NCBI RefSeq assembly: GCF_037892605.1
Contig: NZ_JBBKTU010000001.1
Coordinates: forward strand, 2,852,001 to 2,916,000
Reading direction: 5' to 3'
From: Lacibacter sp. H407
GTDB taxonomy: Bacteria; Bacteroidota; Bacteroidia; Chitinophagales; Chitinophagaceae
DNA: 64,000 nt
How positions within the stretch are numbered: position 1 is the first letter of the stretch; every line of letters begins with the position of its first letter. Shown here one piece after another: positions 1-8,692 of the stretch. A model generated the notes under the pieces. It searched no databases. It saw only the letters and a list, made by a program, of their open reading frames with translations, and was not told where the DNA came from. A program made the position numbers and the translations under genes.

Positions 1-528
1 AATGATGTAGTTGGCTTTTATCTTTCCGTTATCATACCACCATTTTTGTTTGCCTTCTTCATGTCCTTTATGATAATTCATTTCTTTCACCAGCAATCCA
101 TCACTTGACCATTCACGACAGGTGCCTTCGTATTCATCATTTGTAAAGAGATAATATGTTTGCTTAGTTCCATTCGGCCACCATGTTTCAAGCACTCCTG
201 TTTTCTTGCCGTTGTCAAAACTTCGTTGTTCAAATAATTTTCCATCGGTGTAATACTTTACCCAGCGTCCATGTTCTTTCCCATTAAGATAAGAAGCACT
301 TGCAGCAGTGTCGGTAGTTGAGGGGTATAACGAATAGACCACTCCGCTGAATAGTTGATCATTAAAATAGATGATACCGATTCTGTTTGAAATACGGGCA
401 TCAGTCATATTCAAAAAAAGATTAGAAACAGGTTCTTCTTTTTTCTTTTTTTCTGTTGAACAACCAAACAAACTAATGGTCAGGTAAAGCAAGATGATCT
501 TATTGTGTAACTGTACCGGGCGTTCCAT
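1..528 (-). CDS. MORN-like repeat lipoprotein, partial (3' end beyond window)
   Basis: The reverse strand is open from an ATG at 528 down to the window edge, so the C-terminus is missing. The N-terminus is a lipoprotein signal ending in the lipobox LFGC, followed by a Lys/Glu-rich stretch. The body contains the short repeats of YwqK/MORN-type proteins: NGKEHGRWVKYYTDGKL, DNGKKTG, SDGLLVKEMNYHKGHEEG and YDNGKIKANY. Such proteins are exported and mostly of unknown role; some are annotated as antitoxin YwqK without good support. The start overlaps the last 29 bases of the upstream YHYH gene on the same strand, which suggests co-transcription. The family call rests on repeat pattern only. Confidence 0.7.
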   Translation of the reverse strand, partial: MERPVQLHNKIILLYLTISLFGCSTEKKKKEEPVSNLFLNMTDARISNRIGIIYFNDQLFSGVVYSLYPSTTDTAASASYLNGKEHGRWVKYYTDGKLFEQRSFDNGKKTGVLETWWPNGTKQTYYLFTNDEYEGTCREWSSDGLLVKEMNYHKGHEEGKQKWWYDNGKIKANYII

Positions 529-1264
529 AATATCCACTACCATTTATGTAAGGATCTGTATTGGTGATGTGATAATGATAAATACCATTCGGATAATCAA
601 CTGTTGCATGCGTATGTCCGTGATAAGCATCCAACATGGCATTTGTTACTGCGGCACCATTTTCTTCGGAGCCATATACCGGAAAACCATCGAGCAGGAA
701 ACCCATTAACGAAGATTTTGTTGCCTTTACAGTAGTGAGGTAAAGTGGTTCTACATGATAATGATAGCGGCCTGTTGCAGTCGGATGCCCCCAGTATTGA
801 TCAAAACTCATCACTTCGTTTGTAAGTGGTTGGCTTGGTCCTGCATACTGATTATATAAAGGAATGCCGTTTACTGCAACGCCCATCGCACCTAAAGGCG
901 TAGCAGCATGTGTAGCAGCAACAGTTGGATTGAGTGGAATTTTGAACGTGTAGTTCTGTGTAATAATAGAGTTTGGATTTTTTGTAAACGTGTTGCCGCC
1001 AAATGTGGTGCCGCTGAATGTTTCGTACAATGCGTTGCCATTGGGGTAGTACACGCTTTTATGATCGGGGTTGCCATTTGTTTTAATGGTAATAAACGTA
1101 CCATCGGATGTAATACTTGTTGCGCCGTATATTTTTAAATAAACAGCAGGTACAGTGTTGGTATTGCCGCTGCCATTATCAGCGTTGTTATCTTTTTTGC
1201 AGGAAAGGTTAATGATAGAAGTGATCGATAAAAAGAGCAATGAAAGGAAAGACATTTGTTTCAT
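500..1264 (-). CDS. YHYH domain lipoprotein
   Basis: A 254-residue exported protein. Residues 1-22 form a lipoprotein signal with Cys22 followed by Lys-Lys, the usual Bacteroidota lipobox context. The defining motif YHYH occurs twice, at residues 167-170 and 229-232, with the characteristic surrounding text GFLLDGFPVYG and LDAYHGHTHA between them. The His-rich arrangement suggests metal binding, but the family has no settled biochemical function. It probably heads a short minus-strand operon with the overlapping MORN-like lipoprotein gene. The family call is firm from the motif; the function is unknown. Confidence 0.88.
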   Translation of the reverse strand: MKQMSFLSLLFLSITSIINLSCKKDNNADNGSGNTNTVPAVYLKIYGATSITSDGTFITIKTNGNPDHKSVYYPNGNALYETFSGTTFGGNTFTKNPNSIITQNYTFKIPLNPTVAATHAATPLGAMGVAVNGIPLYNQYAGPSQPLTNEVMSFDQYWGHPTATGRYHYHVEPLYLTTVKATKSSLMGFLLDGFPVYGSEENGAAVTNAMLDAYHGHTHATVDYPNGIYHYHITNTDPYINGSGYYGTPGTVTQ

Positions 1265-1555
1265 ACAGATCTGTTTGGGTTTTTCGACTTACAACTTGTG
1301 AAGTAGTTTAACCTATATCTGAATCAATTTACTTAATTGCGTCTTTCTTTCCGAAAATAGTAACGACAAGGTTGTAGTAAAATAGTCTTTCGGTTTTAAT
1401 GAGATGGATACTTTTGAGTGCGATTTCAGCCGTAAAACCACTGCTTTTGAGCCAAGTCGTTTAATATCTCTATTTTTAAACCGTTAATGCCTGCTCCCAA
1501 AATTTTTTATCGATTGCTGCGCAGGTTGTATGAATGATTATGATTGAACTGCTTG

Positions 1556-2143
1556 ATGAAACCCTTTGATGAAATAGAATTAATGGAGCGTTTGAAGCGG
1601 GGCGACCAACAAGCCTTTCTTACCCTGTACGATCGCTATCATCCACTTGTGTACAATTGGGTACTAAAGTTGGTGAAAGTGCCTGAATTAGCTGAAGACA
1701 TTGTGCAGGAAGTTTTCATTAAGATCTGGCAGATAAAGGAGCGCCTCAATCCTGAACAATCATTTCCCGCCTTTTTATATAAGATAAGCCGCAACCAGGC
1801 TTTTGCACTATTGAAGAAGATCGCCAGCGATGAAACACTTCGCAGCAAAGTGATGACAGAGCTTGGCAGTAATGCAGAAAGTGCGGAAAACCGTTTATTA
1901 TGGCAGCAGTATGAAAAGTTACTGAACCATGCGGTTGAGCAATTACCTGTTCAACGAAAGAAAGTGTTTAAGCTTTGCCGTCAGGAAGGCATGAGTTATG
2001 AGGAAGTGGCAACAGAGTTGGGCATTTCCCGTAACACTGTAAAGGAGCATATGGTAATGGCCATGAAGAATATCAGGGAGTATTTTTCGCAACACGGCGA
2101 TATGTCTTTGCTCTTTTTGTTCCTGCTTACGCAAAAGCCCTGA
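1556..2143 (+). CDS. ECF-type RNA polymerase sigma factor (sigma-70 family)
   Basis: A 195-residue extracytoplasmic-function sigma factor. Region 2 covers roughly residues 15-85 (AFLTLYDRYHPLVYNWV, AEDIVQEVFIKIW) and region 4 roughly 125-175 (LPVQRKKVFKLCRQEG, SYEEVATELGISRNTVKEH). There is no sigma 1.1 or region 3. I chose the ATG at 1556; a TTG at 1544 would add four residues. It lies 86 bases before the FecR anti-sigma gene and ahead of an STN-bearing SusC gene, the classical trans-envelope arrangement in Bacteroidota in which substrate binding at the SusC receptor frees the sigma factor to switch on the locus. The family is certain; the regulon is inferred. Confidence 0.95.
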   Translation: MKPFDEIELMERLKRGDQQAFLTLYDRYHPLVYNWVLKLVKVPELAEDIVQEVFIKIWQIKERLNPEQSFPAFLYKISRNQAFALLKKIASDETLRSKVMTELGSNAESAENRLLWQQYEKLLNHAVEQLPVQRKKVFKLCRQEGMSYEEVATELGISRNTVKEHMVMAMKNIREYFSQHGDMSLLFLFLLTQKP

Positions 2144-2229
2144 AAAAAAATCAGTTTTTCTTTTTTTAGACCCACCCTTCTTTTTAATTCAACGATATAT
2201 AGTATAAGCGAGCTGCTTTTTTTGCCATT

Positions 2230-3426
2230 ATGAATAAAGAAACCGGATATTACCAACGTTTAATTAAACGCTATATCGATAACAACTGCACCCCTCAGGA
2301 AGCAACTGAGTTATTCGATTACCTGCAGCAGTCTTCATCCAACCGTTTGCTCTTACAGGAAATGAAAGACCTGTACAATGCCCAAACAGGCGATGTTCAA
2401 ACAATCAATAAAGCAGAGTGGAGTCAACGTGTTCGCAATGAATTGCTACAGCATATTCAAGTGGAAACAAAAGTTATTCCTTTCTATAAACGCTGGTTGC
2501 CGCAGGTAGCTGCTGCAGCCATCCTTCTTATCGGCGCCACCATTTTCTTTCAATACTTCAACAAGTCTTCAACAATAAATGATACGGCTGTTTTAAAACC
2601 TGTTACAACTGCTCCTGCAAAAGAAGTGTTACCGGGAACAGATAAAGCCATACTTACATTGGCCGATGGAACAGTGATTGTACTCGACAGTGCAAAAACA
2701 GGCAGCATTGCTGCACAAGGTGGTACGGTATTGCAGAATAAAAATGGCCTGATCGTGTACGATGCTTCCGGCAATGCTGCATCTGCCGATCAAATTACTT
2801 TCAATACTATCTCAACACCAAAAGGTGGACAGTACCAGGTGGTGTTGCCCGATGGCAGCAAAGCATGGCTCAATGCAGCTTCATCACTTCGTTTCCCGAC
2901 TGCATTCACGGGTGAAACACGAACTGTTGAATTAACAGGTGAAGGTTATTTTGAAATTGCGAAGAATGAAAAAATGCCGTTTCATGTAAAAGCAAATAAT
3001 GTGGATGTTGAAGTAGTAGGTACACACTTTAATGTGATGGCTTATGAAAATGAAGCTGCAATCCGCACAACGTTATTAGAAGGTTCAGTGAAATTGAACA
3101 CCGGTACATCTTCCGGTTATTTAAAACCGGGTCAGCAAGCTGATGTTAATTCAACAGGCGCAATGAAAACTGGACCGGGTAATGTGGATGAAGCGGTCGC
3201 CTGGAAAAACGGAAATTTTAATTTCGACAACACAAGTTTAACCACCATCATGCGTCAGTTTGAGCGTTGGTATAATATTGAAGTTGCTTATAGCGGAGTA
3301 GAGAAAAAACGTTATTTCTCTGTAGAAATGTCGAGGAATATGAGTTTGTCGCAGGTGTTGAAATTGTTGAATGCAGCAGATATACAATTTAAAATTGAAC
3401 AGAATAAATTATCAGTTATTTACTAA
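2230..3426 (+). CDS. FecR-family anti-sigma factor with DUF4974 C-terminus
   Basis: A 398-residue inner-membrane protein. A cytoplasmic N-terminal part (residues 1-85) is followed by one membrane span (about 87-106, VAAAAILLIGATIFF). The periplasmic FecR domain lies at about 195-300 (TPKGGQYQVVLPDGSKAWLN, LTGEGYFEIAKNEKMPFHV) and a DUF4974 domain occupies the C-terminus (NFDNTSLTTIMRQFERWYNI). The family holds the neighbouring ECF sigma factor inactive and contacts the STN domain of the outer-membrane receptor. Gene order sigma-fecR-susC supports that role here. The length is normal and no residues look missing. Confidence 0.95.
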   Translation: MNKETGYYQRLIKRYIDNNCTPQEATELFDYLQQSSSNRLLLQEMKDLYNAQTGDVQTINKAEWSQRVRNELLQHIQVETKVIPFYKRWLPQVAAAAILLIGATIFFQYFNKSSTINDTAVLKPVTTAPAKEVLPGTDKAILTLADGTVIVLDSAKTGSIAAQGGTVLQNKNGLIVYDASGNAASADQITFNTISTPKGGQYQVVLPDGSKAWLNAASSLRFPTAFTGETRTVELTGEGYFEIAKNEKMPFHVKANNVDVEVVGTHFNVMAYENEAAIRTTLLEGSVKLNTGTSSGYLKPGQQADVNSTGAMKTGPGNVDEAVAWKNGNFNFDNTSLTTIMRQFERWYNIEVAYSGVEKKRYFSVEMSRNMSLSQVLKLLNAADIQFKIEQNKLSVIY

Positions 3427-3466
3427 CTGCAACGAAGTATAAAACCGGGAGTGTATACATAAAAAA

Positions 3467-3490
3467 CCAGGAGCGGTGGAACGCCCCTGG
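3467..3490 (+). promoter_or_regulatory. Hairpin in the susC leader
   Basis: CCAGGAGCG and CGCCCCTGG form a nine-pair stem with one mismatch and a six-base loop, between fecR and the first susC. It is preceded by A-rich sequence but not followed by a T run, so it does not look like an intrinsic terminator. A leader RNA structure controlling SusC expression or mRNA stability is an inference. Confidence 0.5.
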
Positions 3491-3558
3491 AGAATATGCT
3501 TAGGTATTCATTCTCAATCGACCAGGATTGCTTAACAAACCCTAAACCTTACAAAAGT

Positions 3559-6500
3559 ATGCAAAACTTTGTATGTAGTAATGCCATGCCCAGATCATGG
3601 GTCATTCCGCCAAAACTACTTCTGATTATGAAGCTGACGATTGTATTAATGATTGCTGTTGCCTTGCAGGTGAGTGCCACCGGCTATGGGCAAAAGATCA
3701 ACATCTCAGAACAGAACGTGCCGTTGGAGAAAATCTTCAAGCTTATTAAAAAGCAAAGCGGCTACGGTTTTTTCTATGAGAATGTGCTCATTGAAAAAGC
3801 CGGTAAAGTATCGGTTAATCTTAAAAATGCAAGCATTACACAAGTGCTTGATTCCTGTTTAGCAGGGCAGGGACTTACGTACGAGATCATTGATCGGACC
3901 ATTGCAATTAAACGTGCAGATGGGGCAGGTTTTCCAGCACCTAAACCAATTCCTCAAATTGACATTACAGGTACAGTAAGAGATGCGGAGAGCAATCCAA
4001 TTGTGGGTGTATCTGTAATTGTTGTTGGTGCAAACATTGGAACAGCAACAAACGCTACTGGAAATTTTAGTATACAGGTGGCAATAGGCGCAGTACTTCG
4101 TTTCAGTTTTGTTGGTTTCGAAACAAGAGATGTAACAGTGAAAGATGCGAATGCGATTAATGTAACCTTGAAACTTCTTCCTTCAACATTAAATGATGTG
4201 GTGGTAGTTGGATACGGTTCGCAACGAAAAGCATCCATAACGGGTGCGGTTACAACGGTATCGGGCAGAGAAATTCTTCGTTCACCCACTTCAAACGTTA
4301 CCAATAGTTTAATCGGCCGGCTTACAGGTTTATCAGCTGTGCAACGCAGCGGTCAGCCGGGTAACAATGAAGCGCTCATTAATATCCGTGGTTCTGCCAC
4401 CTACAATAACAACGCAGCGATTGTTGTGGTTGATGGTGTAGAGCGTGCAGGTTTCGGTGATATCGATCCAAACGAAATTGAAACGGTTACTGTATTGAAA
4501 GATGCTGCTTCAACAGCGGTATTTGGTATCAAAGGTGCGAATGGTGTAATTGTGATCACTACCAAAACAGGTAGAGAAGGGAAACCACGGATCTCTTACA
4601 GCGGCAACGTAAGTTTTCAAACATACACCGGTATTCCAAAGGCAATGAGTGCATACGATAATGCATTGCTCATTAATGAAGCCAACCGTAATGATGGTTT
4701 AACTGAAACATGGACACAGGATGAACTGCAAAAGTTTAAAGATGGTTCTGATCCATTGGGTTATCCGGATATCAATTGGTTCGATTATTTAACACGTAAA
4801 GTATTTCCGCAAACACAACATAATCTGAGTATCAGCGGTGGTACAAAGGTGATCAAGTATTTCGCATCGATCGGTTACTTGTTTGAAGATGGCATCTTCA
4901 AAAAATTTCAATCACCATTTGGTTTTAAAACAACACCTTCTTACAGCCGTTATAATTTCCGAACCAATGTTGACTTTACATTGAGTAAAGATCTGCAGAT
5001 CGGTGTTCGGCTTGGTGGGAAGCTCGGCAGTCGTTATCAACCGGCTGGCTTACGTTCAGGTTCCGGTTCGTTCTCGTATGATAATATTGAGGCGATGATT
5101 TCACGCATTTTGCAGACACCTTCGTTTGCGTATCCTGTAACATTACCAGATGGACGTATTGCACAAAATCCAAACGTTGGTACAAATATCTGGAATCCGT
5201 ATGCAGTGATCACCCGCTGGGGAACACGTGAAGATGACAGCAATACATTGGAAAGTACATTCAACTTAAATTATAAACTGGATGCAATTACCAAAGGCTT
5301 GAGTTTTAAAACAGTGTTTGGCTACGATTCTTATTTCTCCAGTAATGTAAGAAGAAACGCAGTTTGGGCAGCTTATGTCATCAATCGTCAAACGAAAGAA
5401 GTTACATTGTCGCCCGACAGACCACGAGATGAACCATTGAGTGGCTTAATTTCTTCGTATGATGGGTTGATCAGTTCAAACTTACAAACCGGATTTAATT
5501 ACGATCGCACATTTGGTGAGCACGCATTTACAGGTTTGCTGCTGGCTACACGTCAATTGATCAATCAACAGGGTTCAGGTTTAAATGCGCCACCAAGAGC
5601 ATCACAAGGTTTGGTGGGAAGAGTAACCTATAACCTCAGCAAAAAATATTTCGTTGAATTCAATGCAGCGTATAACGGATCAGAACAGTTTGCAAAAGGA
5701 AAGCAATATGGTTTCTTCCCTGCAGTCTCTGCAGGTTGGACGTTGAGCAATGAAAAATTCATGCAAAACGTAATGTGGGTTACCAATTTGAAAATACGTG
5801 GTTCGTACGGTATTGTAGGAAATGATAAACTGAATACACGTTTTTTATTCCTCGATAACTACTCACAAATTACAGGTGGTTTGTCAACCGATCCTGTGTT
5901 TTCAAGACCCGGTACAGGTGTACAGTTTGGTTTACCAACATCGTTGGTGAATTATCAGGTAGTTGTTCCAACTTCATTCGGTAATCCGGATGTAACATGG
6001 GAAAAAGGAACAAAACGAAATATTGGTTTTGAAGCCAGTTTATTTAATTCAGCACTTTCAATTGTCGTGGATGTGTTTGATGAAAACCGAGTTGATATCT
6101 TAACGAATCGTTCATCAGGTCTTCAAACATACGGACAAACGTATCCGGCATTAAATATCGGACGTGTATATAATAGAGGCTATGAAGTAGAAGTGGATTA
6201 TCGTAGGAATACACGCAACATCAGTTGGGGCATTTCTGCACAAATCTCGTATGCAAGAAATAAAATCATCAGTCGTGATGAGCCACCGGGTCGTCCTGAT
6301 TATTTGAAACAGGAAGGCAAACCTGTTGGCCAATTCTTTGGGTTTCTCACTGAAGGATTTTATCAATCACAGGATGATATAAACAACTCACCCACCAATA
6401 CTTTGGGTCGTCCAATACCAGGTGATCTTAAATACAAGGATTACAATAATGATGGCAAGATCGATGCAGATGATGTAGTGCCAATTGGCTATTCACGTAC

Positions 6501-6990
6501 GCCGGAATATATTTATAGTTTCTCTCCTTCGATCGGTTACAAAGGTTTTACATTAAATGTGTTGTTTCAGGGTGTAGCTAATGTAAGTTCGGATGTGATT
6601 TTATCTGAACAGAACAATGGTCAACAGATGTATGAATTCCAGCAAGGACGTTGGACTGCTGATAAAGCAGCACAAGCCACCTGGCCTGCATTGCACTCAA
6701 GAGGAAATGCATATATCAGTTATCGGTTGAACGATTTTATTTTACAGGATGCATCGTATTTAAAGATCAGGAATATCGAGTTGTCATGGAGCTTACCTAA
6801 GAGTTGGTTAAGTGCCATGAAGATCGAAGGGTTGCGTGTATATGTAACAGGACAAAACCTGTTTACATGGACCAAGTACAAAATGTACTTAGATCCTGAG
6901 AATATCAATCTTTCGAATACTGATTTTTCTAAACAGTCAATTTACCCCACATCAAGAATTTACAACTTCGGGGTTAATCTTCAACTTTAA
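3559..6990 (+). CDS. SusC/RagA TonB-dependent outer-membrane transporter with STN domain
   Basis: A receptor of about 1143 residues that would import glycan fragments across the outer membrane with its SusD partner. In order: a signal segment, an STN signalling domain at about 49-117, a carboxypeptidase-regulatory-like domain at about 135-195, the TonB plug at about 213-337 (LNDVVVVGYG, ALINIRGSA, IVVVDGVERAGF, GANGVIVITTKTG), then the barrel. DYNNDGKIDADD near the C-terminus is an EF-hand-like loop common in the family. An ATG at 3496 is in frame, but 3559 gives the MQNF...MPRSWVIPPK N-terminus usual for STN-type SusC proteins. The STN domain fits signalling through the adjacent FecR and sigma factor. 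Confidence 0.96.
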   Translation: MQNFVCSNAMPRSWVIPPKLLLIMKLTIVLMIAVALQVSATGYGQKINISEQNVPLEKIFKLIKKQSGYGFFYENVLIEKAGKVSVNLKNASITQVLDSCLAGQGLTYEIIDRTIAIKRADGAGFPAPKPIPQIDITGTVRDAESNPIVGVSVIVVGANIGTATNATGNFSIQVAIGAVLRFSFVGFETRDVTVKDANAINVTLKLLPSTLNDVVVVGYGSQRKASITGAVTTVSGREILRSPTSNVTNSLIGRLTGLSAVQRSGQPGNNEALINIRGSATYNNNAAIVVVDGVERAGFGDIDPNEIETVTVLKDAASTAVFGIKGANGVIVITTKTGREGKPRISYSGNVSFQTYTGIPKAMSAYDNALLINEANRNDGLTETWTQDELQKFKDGSDPLGYPDINWFDYLTRKVFPQTQHNLSISGGTKVIKYFASIGYLFEDGIFKKFQSPFGFKTTPSYSRYNFRTNVDFTLSKDLQIGVRLGGKLGSRYQPAGLRSGSGSFSYDNIEAMISRILQTPSFAYPVTLPDGRIAQNPNVGTNIWNPYAVITRWGTREDDSNTLESTFNLNYKLDAITKGLSFKTVFGYDSYFSSNVRRNAVWAAYVINRQTKEVTLSPDRPRDEPLSGLISSYDGLISSNLQTGFNYDRTFGEHAFTGLLLATRQLINQQGSGLNAPPRASQGLVGRVTYNLSKKYFVEFNAAYNGSEQFAKGKQYGFFPAVSAGWTLSNEKFMQNVMWVTNLKIRGSYGIVGNDKLNTRFLFLDNYSQITGGLSTDPVFSRPGTGVQFGLPTSLVNYQVVVPTSFGNPDVTWEKGTKRNIGFEASLFNSALSIVVDVFDENRVDILTNRSSGLQTYGQTYPALNIGRVYNRGYEVEVDYRRNTRNISWGISAQISYARNKIISRDEPPGRPDYLKQEGKPVGQFFGFLTEGFYQSQDDINNSPTNTLGRPIPGDLKYKDYNNDGKIDADDVVPIGYSRTPEYIYSFSPSIGYKGFTLNVLFQGVANVSSDVILSEQNNGQQMYEFQQGRWTADKAAQATWPALHSRGNAYISYRLNDFILQDASYLKIRNIELSWSLPKSWLSAMKIEGLRVYVTGQNLFTWTKYKMYLDPENINLSNTDFSKQSIYPTSRIYNFGVNLQL

Positions 6991-7001
6991 AACGAGTTCA
7001 A

Positions 7002-8660
7002 ATGAAAGCTGCTATATATATATCATTGAACATTTTGTTCTTGTGTTGCTCTGCTTCCTGTACCAAGAATTTTCTCGACAGGGCACCAAGTGTAAACCTG
7101 TCGGAAGAAAAAACATTTGCTGACCCTGTGTTGGCATCACAATATGCTGATAATGCTTACAATCATTTAATAGATGAATATGCACGTTTTAATGCACATC
7201 GTGGGATTACCGGTCAAGCTGCTGATGAAGCTGTTTCCGGCAATAATGAAATTTCCATCCGCACATTAACGAACGGAACATATCATGATCATTACGAAAG
7301 AGGAGGCGCATCGCTGAATGATATAGGTGATGTTTGGTCAAGAGCGTATGCCGGTATCCGTGTTACAAATAATATGTTGGCGAAGATGGATAATGTGCCA
7401 TGGACAGTGAATCAATCACCCGATCGAATTAAAGGTGAAATGTATTTTATCCGTGCCTTTCTTTATTTTGAATTGATCAAGCGTTTTGGTGGTGTGATCA
7501 TTGTCGACAAAGTGTATGGTCCGAATGAGGATATTGATGTTCCGAGAAATACTTACACTGAATGTGTGAATTTTATTTTATCTGATCTTGAAAAGGCAGA
7601 GCCATTGTTGCCGGATGATTATCCGCAGTCAAATTATGGTCGTGCAACGAATGGCGCTGCAAAAGCACTTCGTTCCCGTTTATTGTTATTCGCTGCAAGC
7701 CGTTTGAATAATGAAACAAATGATCTCACAAAGTGGGCTGCTGCGGCAGCTGCTGCTAAATCATTGATTGATTTGAATCGTTATTCATTACAGGCAACGT
7801 ATACAGATATTCTCAACGTAACAACATCTCCTGAATACATCATGATCAAGATCAGGGGACCAAGAACAATTGATGGATTTCTGTTAGACTTTGCAATGTC
7901 GCCTGGTTCCGGTGGTGCACAGGGTCAATTGAACCCAACACAGAATCATGTTGATCTGTACGAAATGAAACCAACAGGTTTGCTTCCTGCTGATCCTGCA
8001 TCGGGTTACGATCCGCAAAATCCGTATGCCAACCGTGATCCCCGTTTTTATGCCAATATCTTATACAACGATGCACCATGGCAGGGAAGAAGAATACAAA
8101 TGTGGAGCGGTGGCAGAGATTATCTTACCGGTAACGTTACGTACACTGCTACCCGTTATTACAGCAGAAAATTATGGCCCGAGCCTTATATCAGAAATGT
8201 AGCCGGTACTGCTGTGCTTAATTACATTCATTTCCGTTATGCAGAAATTTTATTGAATTATGCAGAAGCGCAAAATGAAGCAGTAGGCCCTGATGCTTCA
8301 GTGTACGATGTCATTAATCAGATACGTGCAAGAGCAAGTGTGGCCATGCCGCCTTTGCCTGCAGGTTTAACACAGGCACAGATGCGTCAACGTATCCGTA
8401 ATGAACGTGCAGTGGAACTTGCATTTGAAGATTTCCGTTGGTATGATATCATGCGTTGGAAAGCAGGTCCCGAAATTGTTGCGCAACCCATGTATGGAAT
8501 GAATGTAGTGCGTAACAGCAACGGCACATTTACGTATAACAAAGAGTTGTTACCTGCCAACATGCAGAAGGTGTACTTAGATTATATGCATCGTTATCCC
8601 ATTCCACGCAACGAGATATTCAAGAGCAAAGGCATCTTATTGCAAAACACGGGATGGTAA
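7002..8660 (+). CDS. SusD/RagB family outer-membrane lipoprotein
   Basis: A 552-residue surface lipoprotein that caps the SusC transporter and binds the glycan. It has a short signal with lipobox Cys20 (CCSASC). Family features include the helical repeat region with GEMYFIRAFLYFELIKRFGG, NYGRATNGAAKALRSRLLL and, near the end, NERAVELAFEDFRWYDIMRW. It begins 11 bases after the upstream susC stop, so the pair is surely co-transcribed. The length is normal. The sugar specificity cannot be read from sequence alone. Confidence 0.96.
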   Translation: MKAAIYISLNILFLCCSASCTKNFLDRAPSVNLSEEKTFADPVLASQYADNAYNHLIDEYARFNAHRGITGQAADEAVSGNNEISIRTLTNGTYHDHYERGGASLNDIGDVWSRAYAGIRVTNNMLAKMDNVPWTVNQSPDRIKGEMYFIRAFLYFELIKRFGGVIIVDKVYGPNEDIDVPRNTYTECVNFILSDLEKAEPLLPDDYPQSNYGRATNGAAKALRSRLLLFAASRLNNETNDLTKWAAAAAAAKSLIDLNRYSLQATYTDILNVTTSPEYIMIKIRGPRTIDGFLLDFAMSPGSGGAQGQLNPTQNHVDLYEMKPTGLLPADPASGYDPQNPYANRDPRFYANILYNDAPWQGRRIQMWSGGRDYLTGNVTYTATRYYSRKLWPEPYIRNVAGTAVLNYIHFRYAEILLNYAEAQNEAVGPDASVYDVINQIRARASVAMPPLPAGLTQAQMRQRIRNERAVELAFEDFRWYDIMRWKAGPEIVAQPMYGMNVVRNSNGTFTYNKELLPANMQKVYLDYMHRYPIPRNEIFKSKGILLQNTGW

Positions 8661-8692
8661 TATTTTGCTGTAACCCCATTCAACTACTACAA

